Under the pieces are notes generated by a model. It was not told where the DNA came from, did not search any database, and saw only the letters and a list, made by a program, of their open reading frames with translations. Of a stretch of 64,000 bases of DNA, positions 7,953-16,314 are shown in pieces (the first letter of the stretch is position 1; each line of letters opens with the position of its first letter). A program made the position numbers and the translations under genes. The stretch covers positions 5,533,001 through 5,597,000 of the forward strand of contig NZ_CP051677.1 of the NCBI RefSeq assembly GCF_012849055.1, given 5' to 3'. Origin of the DNA: Spirosoma rhododendri (lineage in GTDB: Bacteria > Bacteroidota > Bacteroidia > Cytophagales > Spirosomataceae).

Positions 7953-8957
7953 ATGAGACTGTTCACGATTACTTGTTTGCTATTTGCCGCACATACCGTA
8001 TCAATTGCCCGGCCGGACTCACTGCGTTACAGGAACCTCGTTTTCGAAGGTGGTGGCGTGCGCGGCATTGCTTACGCAGGTGCACTAAACGTGCTGGAGC
8101 AGCGGGGCATACTGGCATCGGTTGAACGGGTAGGCGGCACGTCGGTGGGTGCGATCACGGCGCTACTGCTGGCGGTAGGGTACAACACCGGTGAGATACG
8201 AAGTCTGTTGAGCGACTTGAAAATCCAGCAGTTCAATGATGGCCGATGGTTTTTTCTGGGTGGTTTTCATCGGCTTAACCGCCGATATGGCTGGTACCGG
8301 GGCGACCGTTTCGAGCGTTGGGTAGAGACGGTCATCGTTCGTAAGATGAACCAGCCCGATCTGACCTTCGCCGACTTGCATCAGCGGCACCTTGCCGATG
8401 CCAGCGTCAAAGATCTGTACGTGACGGGCACCAATCTAACTACACAGAAAATCGTGGTTTTCTCGCACGAACAGACGCCCGACATGCCCCTGAAAACAGC
8501 TATTCGCATCAGCATGTCGGTACCGATGTACTTTGGGGCCGTGCTCCTCGACGACCAGAATCAGGTAGTCACGAAACCCAAAAAGGGGCAGGACTATCAG
8601 GTGATGGTCGATGGCGGAATACTGGCCAACTACCCACTCAACCTGTTCGACACGGACAATAAGCCCAATCTGGAAACACTGGGACTCAAGCTGGTCAGGC
8701 CAGCGCAGGCCGATTATGCACGCATTGCCGACGGGCCTGCCCCCTACCCGATTCATAACATCAAACAGTACGTAGGCGCACTGTACACGTTCGTACTTGA
8801 CGGGTTCAACAACCGCCAGTCGGGGTTGTCGGAGCGTGAACGGACGCTGTATATCAGCACGGAAGGCATTTCGCCCCGCGTCCGGCACGTTCCTCGCAAG
8901 CAGGTTCAACGGCTTTACGAGAGTGGCGAACGCGGGGCGATGCATTTCCTGCGTTAG
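7953..8957 (+). CDS. Patatin-like phospholipase, secreted
   Basis: The patatin fold is clear: oxyanion loop FEGGGVRGIAYAGAL, nucleophile elbow GTSVGAITAL, and the dyad Asp in VMVDGGILANYPL. These serine/aspartate-dyad enzymes release fatty acids from phospholipids. The start at 7953 (MRLFTITCLLFAAHT) gives a good signal peptide. An upstream ATG at 7929 would spoil it. The protein probably acts in the periplasm or outside. The stop overlaps that of the convergent MBL gene by three bases. Confidence 0.88.
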   Translation: MRLFTITCLLFAAHTVSIARPDSLRYRNLVFEGGGVRGIAYAGALNVLEQRGILASVERVGGTSVGAITALLLAVGYNTGEIRSLLSDLKIQQFNDGRWFFLGGFHRLNRRYGWYRGDRFERWVETVIVRKMNQPDLTFADLHQRHLADASVKDLYVTGTNLTTQKIVVFSHEQTPDMPLKTAIRISMSVPMYFGAVLLDDQNQVVTKPKKGQDYQVMVDGGILANYPLNLFDTDNKPNLETLGLKLVRPAQADYARIADGPAPYPIHNIKQYVGALYTFVLDGFNNRQSGLSERERTLYISTEGISPRVRHVPRKQVQRLYESGERGAMHFLR

Positions 8958-9919
8958 TCGTCGTTTTTGGGCCAGAAGGCATAGAGCAATACACCCAGCA
9001 CTACCCCTACACCGACCGTCCGGGCGACGTGAAAGGAGATCGGCGTCGGCATCGACACGATACCGAATTCATCGGTAACGGCAGCCTGTTTGACGTAACG
9101 GCCATCCTGCGACGGGATTGACAACTCGTCGAACTTATCGATCAGTTTGTTTAGTCCAATTGTCAGATCGGAGCCACGCACGGCAATCCCATGCCCCGTT
9201 CCGACGGCCAGTGGTTTCAACTCTTTCAGTTTTTTAACCGACTGCCGGGCCGCGTCCCAGTCGCAGGTGAAGTAAGCCGGGGGGCCGTGAAACTCTTCGC
9301 GCTGCGTCACCACCGCCGACACCTCGTTCTGGTTGGTCGTCACGAAGGCATCGCCCGCCAGCAGCGTCCGGTCTGATTCGCGGAACAGCGAGATATGGCC
9401 GGGTGCGTGGCCGGGCGTGAAGACCACCCGCCAGCCGGGTAATTCGGGAATCGTATCGCCGTCTTCGACGGATTTTATCCTATCGCCAAAGTCAGTTGGG
9501 CCGATGGGAAACACCCACGACATATACGCCATTCCCCCGCCACCGATAGCCGGGTCGGGTGGTGGGTAGCTGGATTTCCCCTGCAAGTACGGCAGTTCGA
9601 GCCGGTGCGCGTAGACCGGCACGTCCCAGTCTTTCAGCAGCGATTCCAGATTACCCACGTGGTCGGCATGGCCGTGCGTCAGTACGATGGCCTGCGGTTT
9701 GGTACCTTCCCCGAACAGTTCGACGGCTTTGTCTTTAATCGAACTGGTAAAGCCCATAAACCCCGTATCGACCAGCACCCACGGATTACCGGGGCCGGGT
9801 TCGCCCACAAAGTACAGGTTGACAAACAGGGTTTTAATACCAGCGATATCGCTCGTTACCTGATAGGGCGAATCGCCGGATTTGACCTGAAACGGATCGG
9901 GTTTAACAATGCTTTCCAT
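8954..9919 (-). CDS. MBL-fold metallo-hydrolase with C-terminal membrane anchor
   Basis: Metallo-beta-lactamase fold with VLTHGHADHVGN (HxHxDH), a HAPGHIS zinc His, AGDAFVT (bridging Asp), and a last His in GTGHG. Residues about 298-316 form a hydrophobic helix (GVGVVLGVLLYAFW) followed by a short charged tail, so the catalytic domain may be tail-anchored to the membrane. That is uncommon for glyoxalase-II-like MBL proteins. The substrate is unknown. It converges on the patatin gene with overlapping stop codons, so transcription of the two may interfere. Confidence 0.88.
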   Translation of the reverse strand: MESIVKPDPFQVKSGDSPYQVTSDIAGIKTLFVNLYFVGEPGPGNPWVLVDTGFMGFTSSIKDKAVELFGEGTKPQAIVLTHGHADHVGNLESLLKDWDVPVYAHRLELPYLQGKSSYPPPDPAIGGGGMAYMSWVFPIGPTDFGDRIKSVEDGDTIPELPGWRVVFTPGHAPGHISLFRESDRTLLAGDAFVTTNQNEVSAVVTQREEFHGPPAYFTCDWDAARQSVKKLKELKPLAVGTGHGIAVRGSDLTIGLNKLIDKFDELSIPSQDGRYVKQAAVTDEFGIVSMPTPISFHVARTVGVGVVLGVLLYAFWPKNDD

Positions 9920-9990
9920 ACGTAGTCGAGTTATTTACTAACTCAACCTCAGCCGGAAATGAATGTTTGATGCGGGAAAAACAGCGACGC

Positions 9991-10170
9991 TTACTTTTCC
10001 TGGTCGTCTTTAGTGGCTACTGTTCCAGCGGCCAGTACATCCTGTAGCGTCAGAAGCGGAGCTTGACTAGCTGTCCATTCGTCGTCTAAGCGGCTCATCT
10101 CTGATTTTGTCAGTTCATTTCTGATTACGGCCACTAGCTTCCTGCTTTCTTTTTTCGGTGTTTTCAGCAT
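9991..10170 (-). CDS. Probable antitoxin of BrnT-like module
   Basis: A 59-residue protein from ATG 10170 (MLKTPKKESRKLV), with a basic start, a short ELTKSEMSRLDDEW helix and an acidic tail. It overlaps the end of the BrnT-like gene by 56 bases in another frame, so it follows the toxin directly, as antitoxins do in brnTA modules. The sequence is shorter than typical BrnA and I see no clear ribbon-helix-helix motif, so the role is inferred from position. A longer form from 10245 is possible but would overlap the toxin more deeply. Confidence 0.5.
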   Translation of the reverse strand: MLKTPKKESRKLVAVIRNELTKSEMSRLDDEWTASQAPLLTLQDVLAAGTVATKDDQEK

Positions 10171-10441
10171 ATTGATTACGCACTTTCGCTTTAGATGGCC
10201 AACAACTGATTGGTCGAATTTGGCTATTTCGTACCACAAAAACAACAGAACATACCCGAAAGCGGTTCGATAAACCTACTGCTTGAAAACGGGCCTCACC
10301 GTCATTCGATGAGCGTACTTCTTTAATCATTACGAACGGATCGGCAAAAACGCTTTCCACTTCACTTATCGAATTGTCGCGTTCAGGATAATCTCTGAGT
10401 ATATGCTTAGTGTTGCCGTCGTCCCACTGAAAAAGAATCAT
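10115..10441 (-). CDS. BrnT-family type II toxin-like protein
   Basis: A 108-residue protein starting with ILFQWDDGNTKH, followed by a VFADPFV strand and RPISCWPSKAKVRNQYAE. This follows the BrnT layout: F-x-W-D-x-x-N-x-x-H, then VF-x-D, then R-x-I-S-A-R-x-A-x-x-x-E-x-x-x-Y. BrnT is a RelE-like ribonuclease that blocks translation and is held in check by BrnA. The Arg-Ile-Ser-Ala-Arg segment is changed here to RPISCWPS, so activity is uncertain. The tail after Tyr is long and overlaps the antitoxin gene. It lies alone between MBL and pepT genes. Confidence 0.6.
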   Translation of the reverse strand: MILFQWDDGNTKHILRDYPERDNSISEVESVFADPFVMIKEVRSSNDGEARFQAVGLSNRFRVCSVVFVVRNSQIRPISCWPSKAKVRNQYAENTEKRKQEASGRNQK

Positions 10442-10492
10442 GTATAAGGTGAAGAAATGTGTACGTCTTTAAATCAACCGGAAATGAATGAC

Positions 10493-11740
10493 CTAACCCC
10501 GCTCTTCCCAGACCTGCGCCACGTTGACGATCACATCGACGGCATGCTGCATATCCTGCACTGATACCCACTCCTGCCGCGAGTGAAAAGCGTGTTCGCC
10601 CGCGAAAATGTTGGGGCAGGGCAAACCCATGAACGACAGCCGCGACCCATCAGTACCGCCCCGGATGCTCCGCTGCCGCGCCGATAGACCCGCCCGGCTC
10701 AGGGCTTCGAGGGCATTCTCGACCACAGCCGGATGGTCGTCGAGCACCTGCTTCATGTTGCTATACTGCTGGTGCACAGTCAGCGTGGCCGACGAGCCGG
10801 GGTACTGTTTCAGCACCTCGTTGAGCTGGTTTTGCAGGTACGTTTCTTTCTCCTGCAAGCCCACTTCGGTGAAATCGCGGATGATAAACTCGACCGTCGC
10901 CTTATCCTGATTGCCTTCCATCCGGGTCGGGTGAATGAAGCCCTGCCGGTCCTCGGTCGTTTCGGGCGACAGGTGATCTTTGGGCAGCAAGGCCAATAGG
11001 TCGGCCGCGATTTTCAGCGCATTTTCCAGCTTACCCTTCGCAAAGCCGGGATGCGTACTGACGCCATGAATCTGAATCGATACGGCATCGGCAGAGAAGG
11101 TTTCATCTTCAAGCGTACCCAGCGATTCGCCGTCGATGGTATAGCCGTACTGCGCGCCGAGCTTCGCCATATCGACTTTTTCGGTGCCGCGCCCCACTTC
11201 TTCGTCGGGCGTGAACAGCAGCCGGATGCGGCCGTGCTTCACGTCGGGGTGGGTCAGCAGGTAGTTGGTGGCATCCATGATTTCGGCCACGCCCGCTTTG
11301 TTATCCGCACCGAGCAGCGTAGTACCGCTGGCGGTGATGATGTCGTTGCCAAGCTGCTGCGCCAGGTCGGGATGATCGGACGCGCGGATTACCTGCGCCG
11401 GGTCGTCCGGCAGCACCAGATCGGAACCGTCGTAGCTGGCATGAATGATCGGCTTCACCCCCGCCCCCGTTACGTCGGGCGAGGTGTCGACGTGCGAGCA
11501 GAAGCAGATCGTCGGCACGTCGGGCTTGTCAGTGTTGGCGGGGATGGTTGCGTAAACGTAGCCCCACTCGTCGAGTTCAGCATCGGCAACACCCATCGCC
11601 AGTAGTTCCTCCACCAGCACGCGGCTCAGGTCTTTCTGCTTCTCGGTGCTGGGATTGGTTTTCGATTGCGGGTCCGACTGCGTATCGATCTGCACGTAGC
11701 GCAGAAACCGGTCGACAACGGTGTATGGGTAATCGGTCAT
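10493..11740 (-). CDS. pepT: Peptidase T (tripeptide aminopeptidase)
   Basis: An M20B zinc aminopeptidase of 415 residues that removes the N-terminal residue of tripeptides in the cytosol. The metal and catalytic motifs are complete: CSHVDTSPD, GADNKAGVAE, FTPDEEVGRG, YTIDGES and GEHAFHSRQEW. RGGTDGSRLSFMGLPCPN, typical of PepT, lies near the C terminus. Length and order of motifs are as in known PepT. Six bases separate it from the upstream NTP pyrophosphohydrolase gene, so the two are probably one operon. Confidence 0.95.
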   Translation of the reverse strand: MTDYPYTVVDRFLRYVQIDTQSDPQSKTNPSTEKQKDLSRVLVEELLAMGVADAELDEWGYVYATIPANTDKPDVPTICFCSHVDTSPDVTGAGVKPIIHASYDGSDLVLPDDPAQVIRASDHPDLAQQLGNDIITASGTTLLGADNKAGVAEIMDATNYLLTHPDVKHGRIRLLFTPDEEVGRGTEKVDMAKLGAQYGYTIDGESLGTLEDETFSADAVSIQIHGVSTHPGFAKGKLENALKIAADLLALLPKDHLSPETTEDRQGFIHPTRMEGNQDKATVEFIIRDFTEVGLQEKETYLQNQLNEVLKQYPGSSATLTVHQQYSNMKQVLDDHPAVVENALEALSRAGLSARQRSIRGGTDGSRLSFMGLPCPNIFAGEHAFHSRQEWVSVQDMQHAVDVIVNVAQVWEERG

Positions 11741-11746
11741 GTTGGG

Positions 11747-12220
11747 TCAGGCGTTTTCGTTGAGAATCGTTTCCAGATCGGCGGGCGAATAGTTAACACT
11801 TTTGAGCGTCTTCCGGTCGGCGTCGCGAAACACCAGATACGTACCCGCCGACTCAGTATAGTGGCAGTCGACACCTTTACTGCGGTACTGCGCCACGGTC
11901 GCTTCGGCCTCCTCGACGGTCTGGCAGGCTTTACTCATGTTCGACCGTTGCACCTCATCGAACAGAGCTTTGAACCGGTCGCCCAGCCCAAATTCCAGCA
12001 CCGCGCCCGACAGTACATATTGTAAATCGCAAAGCGCATCGGCCACAGCGACGATGTCCTGTGCATCAATCGCTTCGCGCAGTTCGTCGAGTTCTTCGGC
12101 CAGCAAGGCTACCCGCAACTGACACCGCCCGGCGTCGGGAATCTGCGGGCTGTCGAGAACGGGAGCATGAAACGTATGGTGAAACTGAGCCACCTGATTA
12201 AGCGAGTCGGGGGATTGCAT
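11747..12220 (-). CDS. MazG/PRA-PH-like nucleoside triphosphate pyrophosphohydrolase
   Basis: A 157-residue protein whose middle (LLAEELDELREAI, then VADALCDLQYVLSGAVLEFG) is an all-alpha NTP-pyrophosphohydrolase core with the paired ExxE and ExxD-like acidic residues that bind Mg2+. FDEVQRSNMSK follows, as in phosphoribosyl-ATP-pyrophosphohydrolase-like proteins of Bacteroidota. A C-terminal stretch of about 50 residues (TYLVFRDADRKTLKSVNYSP) looks like a small extra module. Such enzymes cleave NTPs to NMP and PPi, often to clean the nucleotide pool. It comes first in a likely operon with pepT. Confidence 0.82.
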   Translation of the reverse strand: MQSPDSLNQVAQFHHTFHAPVLDSPQIPDAGRCQLRVALLAEELDELREAIDAQDIVAVADALCDLQYVLSGAVLEFGLGDRFKALFDEVQRSNMSKACQTVEEAEATVAQYRSKGVDCHYTESAGTYLVFRDADRKTLKSVNYSPADLETILNENA

Positions 12221-12407
12221 TGTCTTGAACTGTGATTTTTATGATTTGATGATGAGCTGTGATTTATCTGAACTATGATTGTCTTGAACTGTGATTTTTG
12301 TGATTGTACAGATTGCCCTGATTAAAAATGAATCATAGACCATCAAAGCAATCACAAAAATCACAGTTCAGAAAAATCACACGGGGCCGCCCGGCGGTTC
12401 AGAAAAA
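12221..12407. repeat. GAACTGTGATT repeat field, left block
   Basis: A tract of short degenerate units (GAACTGTGATT, TTTTTGTGATTG and their complements) fills the gap between the MazG-like and GxxExxY genes. It contains a perfect 22-bp inverted repeat, 12285-12306 and 12349-12370. The right edge runs into the stop codon of the GxxExxY gene. The same family occurs at 12801-13075 and 18765-19085. Confidence 0.85.
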
Positions 12408-12800
12408 TCAGCGGTCCTTTTTCCGATTGACGACGCGTTTGTGTTGAAGGCTGCGGGCACCAAAATTGATGAGCAGGCCGACTTCCAGATTATACGCTTC
12501 GAGGTAATTGATGGCTTGCGCGAGGTGAACGTCTTCCAGTTGAATGATCGCTTTCAGTTCGACCGACACGCAATCATCAATGTAAAAGTCGACGCGCCGG
12601 GAGCCGATGTTGTGGTCTTTGTAGAAAATTGGCATTTCAAGCTCACGTCGGTACGGGATACTGGCTTCGGTCAACTCAATCGCCAACGCCCGCTGGTAGA
12701 TAACCTCCTGAAAACCGTTGCCCAACCGCCGGTGTACTTCCATCGCACAGCCAATTATCAGCCCCGTCAATTCGGAGTATTTGTAACGTTCATTTATCAT
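12408..12800 (-). CDS. GxxExxY protein (PD-(D/E)XK-like, PF13366 type)
   Basis: This 130-residue protein has the name-giving GNGFQEVIYQRAL (G-x-x-E-x-x-Y), followed by IPIFYKD-like and RRVDFYIDDCVSVELKAI, which is the D-(x)n-E-x-K core of PD-(D/E)XK nucleases. The next segment, LAQAINYLEAYNLEVGLLINFG, is also typical. Its role is unproven in the family; a nuclease role is suggested by fold only. Both flanks are made of the GAACTGTGATT repeat family, and the stop codon lies inside a repeat unit, so gene and repeats may move or be maintained together. Confidence 0.9.
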   Translation of the reverse strand: MINERYKYSELTGLIIGCAMEVHRRLGNGFQEVIYQRALAIELTEASIPYRRELEMPIFYKDHNIGSRRVDFYIDDCVSVELKAIIQLEDVHLAQAINYLEAYNLEVGLLINFGARSLQHKRVVNRKKDR

Positions 12801-13075
12801 GTATTACGGTGGTAAAGTTGAACTGTGGTTTGTCTGAACTGTGATTATTTTGATTGCTTTGATGAACTGTGATTTTTCTGTCTCTTTCGAATCAGCGAAA
12901 TCAATAAATCATTATTAATCATAGTTCAGACAATCTTGAACTGTGATTAGTAATGATTACACAGATGGACTATGATTCTTCTTTTTCAATCAGCGGAATC
13001 AGTAAATCAGAAAAATCACAGTTCAGACAATCAGCGAAATCTGTGTAATCAGCGTCAAATCACAGGTCAGGATGA
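12801..13075. repeat. GAACTGTGATT repeat field, right block
   Basis: This block lies between the start of the GxxExxY gene and the end of the MarC gene. It is made of CTGAACTGTGATT, AATCAGCGAAATCA and related units, with an imperfect 22-bp palindrome centred near 12930 (left half AATCATTATTAATCATAGTTCA). The same palindrome core is found at 18863-18908. No ORF of note. Confidence 0.85.
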
Positions 13076-13651
13076 TCAGAAACCGGGAATCAGATTTGTC
13101 TTGATGAGTTTGATGGAGATAGCCAGCAGGATGATGCCGAATATTTTGCGGAGCACCGCCAGACCACCCGGCCCCATACGCGCTTCGAGCCACTCCGACG
13201 ATTTCAGGACGATGTAGATCAGCATCAGATTAATAACGATGCCGACGATGATATTGAGCGTCTGATATTCAGCCCGTAGCGAGATGATTGTCGTGAGGGT
13301 TCCGGCTCCGGCAATCAGTGGGAACGCGATCGGGACGATGTGTGTGGCTCCACCCGCTTCCACTTCTGATTTGAAAATGGTGCGGCCCAGAATCATCTCT
13401 AGTCCGATCAGGAAAATAATCAGGCCACCGGCGACGGCAAACGACGCAACGTCGACGCCGAACAGTTTCAGGATGCGCTCGCCCACAAAGAGAAACGACA
13501 CCATCAGCGCGCCCGATGCGAACGTGGCCTGTTCCGACTCGATCTTACCAACTTTTTTACGCAGGTCGATAATCACCGGCAGCGACCCAACGATGTCGAT
13601 AACGGAAAAGAGAATGAGCGTTACCGAAATGATTTCCCGGAAATTGAACAT
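13076..13651 (-). CDS. MarC-family integral membrane protein
   Basis: A 191-residue protein with six hydrophobic helices and almost no soluble part. It starts with MFNFREIISVTLILFSVIDIVGSLPV and has the family's conserved IVPIAFPLIAGAGTLTTII in the middle. MarC proteins are cytoplasmic-membrane proteins of unclear transport function; the old link to multiple antibiotic resistance in Escherichia coli has been withdrawn. It is flanked by the repeat field and the class V aminotransferase gene, with no operon visible. Confidence 0.9.
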   Translation of the reverse strand: MFNFREIISVTLILFSVIDIVGSLPVIIDLRKKVGKIESEQATFASGALMVSFLFVGERILKLFGVDVASFAVAGGLIIFLIGLEMILGRTIFKSEVEAGGATHIVPIAFPLIAGAGTLTTIISLRAEYQTLNIIVGIVINLMLIYIVLKSSEWLEARMGPGGLAVLRKIFGIILLAISIKLIKTNLIPGF

Positions 13652-13688
13652 AGCTGTTTAGGCAGGTTGTAGTTGGTAACAGACCGAG

Positions 13689-14720
13689 TTACGGGCGGTA
13701 GCTGCGTAGAAAATCGCGGAGCTGATCGCGCTCAGCCTGCGTGATGGCGGGGAAGTTGGCGATACGGAAGGTCGTGTTTTTCCAGTTGCCGTATCCGTTA
13801 CCGAGCATGATACCAGCCTGCTGAGCCGCTTTCTTCACCGCCGAAATATCGGCTTCGCTCCCGCTGACGGCGATGACCGTGTCGGAACGGGTGGCCGGGC
13901 GTTCGGGCGTCGTGGGCGGGATGAGCAGGCGAAACCGCGAATCGGCCATGTCGCGCTCGAAGAAGGTGTACCATTCAGCCGCGTGCTGCCGCGTCAGGGC
14001 GTCGACTTCGGCGATGGGCGGCACCTGCTCCAGCACCCGCATCAGGCAGTAAATACCCAGTCCGTTGGGCGTGTAGGGCGTTTGGAACTTGCTGAAATTT
14101 TCGTGGAGAAACAGCAGGCTGTTGTAATGATCGTTTTCGCCGATAGCCTGCGCCCGTTTCAGCGCAGCGGGCGAATAAATCAGTACAGCCAGCCCCGCAG
14201 GCAGGCCAAAACACTTCTGCACGGACGCAAACCAGACATCAGCCAGGATCCAGTCGAAGGCGATACCGGCCATCGACGATACCGCATCGACCGCAATCAG
14301 GGCCGAAAAATCGCGCCGGAACCCAGCCAGCGTATCCATGCTGACCTGCGTACCGTTGGACGTTTCGTTCTGCACTACGCACAGTGTGTCGGCCAGGTTG
14401 GGCGCAATCATCGGCTTGATCTTGTGGGCGTATTCGCGCCACTTGTCGCCAAACGCGCCACCGGACGGGTGCAGACTAGTCGACGCGGTCAGCGACTGGG
14501 CCACGATTTCCCAGCACTCCGTCGCCGACGATACCAGCGCAATATGATAGTCGGCAGGTAGGGCCAGTTTCTCGCGCAACAGGGCAAACGCCCGCTCAAC
14601 AATAGCCATAAACCCCGGACTGCGGTGGTTCATGCTGACAATTCCGTCGCGAACCGCCTGCGCAGCATAATCAGCCACCTGCGGGTATACTTTCGACGGA
14701 CCGGGGTAGAAGGTTATCAT
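13689..14720 (-). CDS. Class V aminotransferase (SerC/AGXT-like)
   Basis: A PLP-dependent fold-type I enzyme of 343 residues. The start ITFYPGPSKVYPQV and SMNHRSPGF match small serine/phosphoserine/alanine-glyoxylate aminotransferases. VDAVSSMAG holds the Asp that binds the pyridine nitrogen, and FASVQKCFGLPAG carries the Schiff-base Lys. Phosphoserine aminotransferase in serine synthesis is the likeliest role, but substrate cannot be fixed from sequence. I chose ATG 14720; a 24-residue extension from 14792 would read into the CACAGAG repeat upstream. Confidence 0.82.
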   Translation of the reverse strand: MITFYPGPSKVYPQVADYAAQAVRDGIVSMNHRSPGFMAIVERAFALLREKLALPADYHIALVSSATECWEIVAQSLTASTSLHPSGGAFGDKWREYAHKIKPMIAPNLADTLCVVQNETSNGTQVSMDTLAGFRRDFSALIAVDAVSSMAGIAFDWILADVWFASVQKCFGLPAGLAVLIYSPAALKRAQAIGENDHYNSLLFLHENFSKFQTPYTPNGLGIYCLMRVLEQVPPIAEVDALTRQHAAEWYTFFERDMADSRFRLLIPPTTPERPATRSDTVIAVSGSEADISAVKKAAQQAGIMLGNGYGNWKNTTFRIANFPAITQAERDQLRDFLRSYRP

Positions 14721-14734
14721 AAATGCTTTTTTTA

Positions 14735-14819
14735 ACACAGAGTTACAGAGGGTTTCACAGAGAAAAAGAGAAGTATTCTTTTCTCCATGCACTCCGTGAA
14801 TTGCTCCGTGCCTCTGTGT
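14735..14819. repeat. CACAGAG intergenic inverted repeat
   Basis: AACACAGAGTTACAGAGG on the left and CTCCGTGCCTCTGTGTT on the right form loose inverted arms around an A/T-rich middle. The same CACAGAG family recurs at 50196-50363. It fills the gap between aroQ and the aminotransferase gene. Confidence 0.65.
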
Positions 14820-15242
14820 TTATAAATCAATCAAATACCGAATTGCCAGCTCATATCCCATCAGCCCCAGACCAACGATGACGCCTTTGCTTTTGGCCGA
14901 GAGGTAGCTGTGATGGCGGAACGATTCGCGGGCGTGGACATTGGAAATATGCACCTCGACGGTCGGGGCGGTGATGGCCGCGAGTGCATCGCCAATCGCG
15001 ACGGACGTGTGCGTGTACGCTCCTGCATTGATAACGATACCGTCGCCGTCGAAGCCGAAGTCGTGAATTTTGTCGAGCAGCGCGCCCTCGTGGTTCGACT
15101 GGAAATAGGTAAGTTGCACGTCGGGGAAGCTGGCCTGCAACGTCTCGAAATAAGCCTCGAACGACTGACTGCCGTAGATGCCCGGCTCCCGTTTACCCAG
15201 CAGGTTCAAATTCGGCCCGTTGATAATCAAAATCTGTTTCAT
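14820..15242 (-). CDS. aroQ: 3-dehydroquinate dehydratase, type II
   Basis: A 140-residue type II dehydroquinase of the shikimate pathway, which removes water from 3-dehydroquinate. [18 protein letters not shown] carries the catalytic Arg and Tyr, [27 protein letters not shown] and [15 protein letters not shown] hold the remaining active-site residues (Asn, His, Glu, Arg). The length is normal. It lies head to head with xerD, with a dispersed inverted repeat in the gap. Confidence 0.96.
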   Translation of the reverse strand: MKQILIINGPNLNLLGKREPGIYGSQSFEAYFETLQASFPDVQLTYFQSNHEGALLDKIHDFGFDGDGIVINAGAYTHTSVAIGDALAAITAPTVEVHISNVHARESFRHHSYLSAKSKGVIVGLGLMGYELAIRYLIDL

Positions 15243-15253
15243 ACGTGTAGGTC

Positions 15254-15353
15254 GAGGTTTGTGGTTTGTACTGGGCCGCCGGGCGGTTAGCTGACGCGCG
15301 GTTGGTTACTCATGCGTCAGCCAACCACGAACAACAAACTACCAACCACAAAC
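15254..15353. repeat. GGTTTGTGGTT intergenic inverted repeat
   Basis: An outer pair (GGTTTGTGGTT near 15254, AACCACAAACC near 15343) and an inner pair (GGTTAGCTGACGC / GCGTCAGCCAACC) form a nested inverted repeat between the divergent aroQ and xerD genes. Any promoter of either gene must lie in or beside it. Arm ends are approximate. Confidence 0.6.
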
Positions 15354-15366
15354 CCAGAATTACCCT

Positions 15367-16272
15367 GTGTGGCAAAGTTATATAAACGCCTTTAAGAACT
15401 ACCTCCGGCTGGAACGGTCGCTGGCCGGTAACTCGGTTGAGGCTTACCTGCACGACGCCGAAAAGCTGTATCAGTACATTCTCCTGACCGACCCGGCCCG
15501 CACGCCCATGGATGTTTCGGAACGGGAGCTGATGGGGTTTCTGGTGTACCTGGGCGAACTGGGTCTGACGGCCCACAGTCAGGCACGGATACTGTCGGGG
15601 CTGAAATCGTTCTTCAAGTACCTGCTGCTCGAAGGCCTGATCCAGCATGACCCTACGCAGTTGCTGGAAGCTCCCAAACTCGGACGGAAGCTACCCGACA
15701 CGCTCAGTTTTCCCGAAATCGAAGCCATCCTCGACACGATCGACCTGTCGACGCCCGGCGGTACCCGCGACCGCGCCATGCTCGAAGTGCTATACAGCTC
15801 AGGATTGCGCGTATCCGAATTGCTCGGCCTGCGCCTGACCAACTGCTACTTCGACGAAGGCTTCGTTCGGGTGCTGGGCAAGGGCGACAAGGTCAGACTG
15901 GTTCCGATCGGGCAGGACGCCATGCATTACACGCGCATCTACGTCAACCATGTCAGGAGCCAGCTTGACGTGCAGAAGGGCGACGAAGACACTATTTTTT
16001 TGAATCTGCGGGGCAAGCATCTCTCCCGCATTTCGGTTTTTACCACGATCAAAAAACTGGCGGATCTGGTTGGGATTCAGAAAAATATCAGTCCCCACAC
16101 GTTTCGGCATTCCTTCGCAACACATCTGATCGAAGGCGGGGCCGATTTGCGGGCGGTGCAGCAAATGCTGGGGCACGAATCAATCACGACGACTGAAATT
16201 TATACGCACCTCGACCGCGATTATTTACGGCAGACTTTGCGCGAGTTTCACCCACGGGCGCAGAAAAAATAG
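15367..16272 (+). CDS. xerD: Site-specific tyrosine recombinase XerD
   Basis: A 301-residue tyrosine recombinase with an N-terminal SAM-like core-binding domain (FKNYLRLERSLAGNSVEAYLHD) and a catalytic domain with Arg in SSGLRVSELLGL, a Lys in GKGDKVRLVPI, HTFRHSFATHL, the second His in MLGHESITTTEIYTHL and the nucleophile Tyr in that same motif. With XerC it resolves chromosome dimers at dif. The start is GTG (15367), as no ATG precedes the conserved N terminus. XerD is preferred over XerC by overall pattern. No integrase-type context (att site, phage genes) is seen. Confidence 0.9.
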   Translation: MWQSYINAFKNYLRLERSLAGNSVEAYLHDAEKLYQYILLTDPARTPMDVSERELMGFLVYLGELGLTAHSQARILSGLKSFFKYLLLEGLIQHDPTQLLEAPKLGRKLPDTLSFPEIEAILDTIDLSTPGGTRDRAMLEVLYSSGLRVSELLGLRLTNCYFDEGFVRVLGKGDKVRLVPIGQDAMHYTRIYVNHVRSQLDVQKGDEDTIFLNLRGKHLSRISVFTTIKKLADLVGIQKNISPHTFRHSFATHLIEGGADLRAVQQMLGHESITTTEIYTHLDRDYLRQTLREFHPRAQKK

Positions 16273-16286
16273 GCCTGAAAACAAAG

Positions 16287-16314
16287 TCCCCGCCGTCGAA
16301 GCCGACGGCGGGGA
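16287..16314 (+). terminator. GC-rich hairpin after xerD
   Basis: A perfect 12-bp stem (TCCCCGCCGTCG / CGACGGCGGGGA) with a 4-nt loop starts 14 nt after the stop codon. No T-run follows, so it may act as an RNA-stabilising or non-canonical stop. The stretch from here to 16573 is AT-rich with no gene seen. Confidence 0.6.

Noticed and set aside
12221..13075. CRISPR array
   Set aside because: The repeat units are short, degenerate, partly inverted and irregularly spaced, with no constant spacers and no cas genes nearby.
15367..16272. Phage or integrative-element integrase
   Set aside because: The sequence fits core XerD, no attachment-site repeats or phage genes are near, and neighbours are housekeeping genes.
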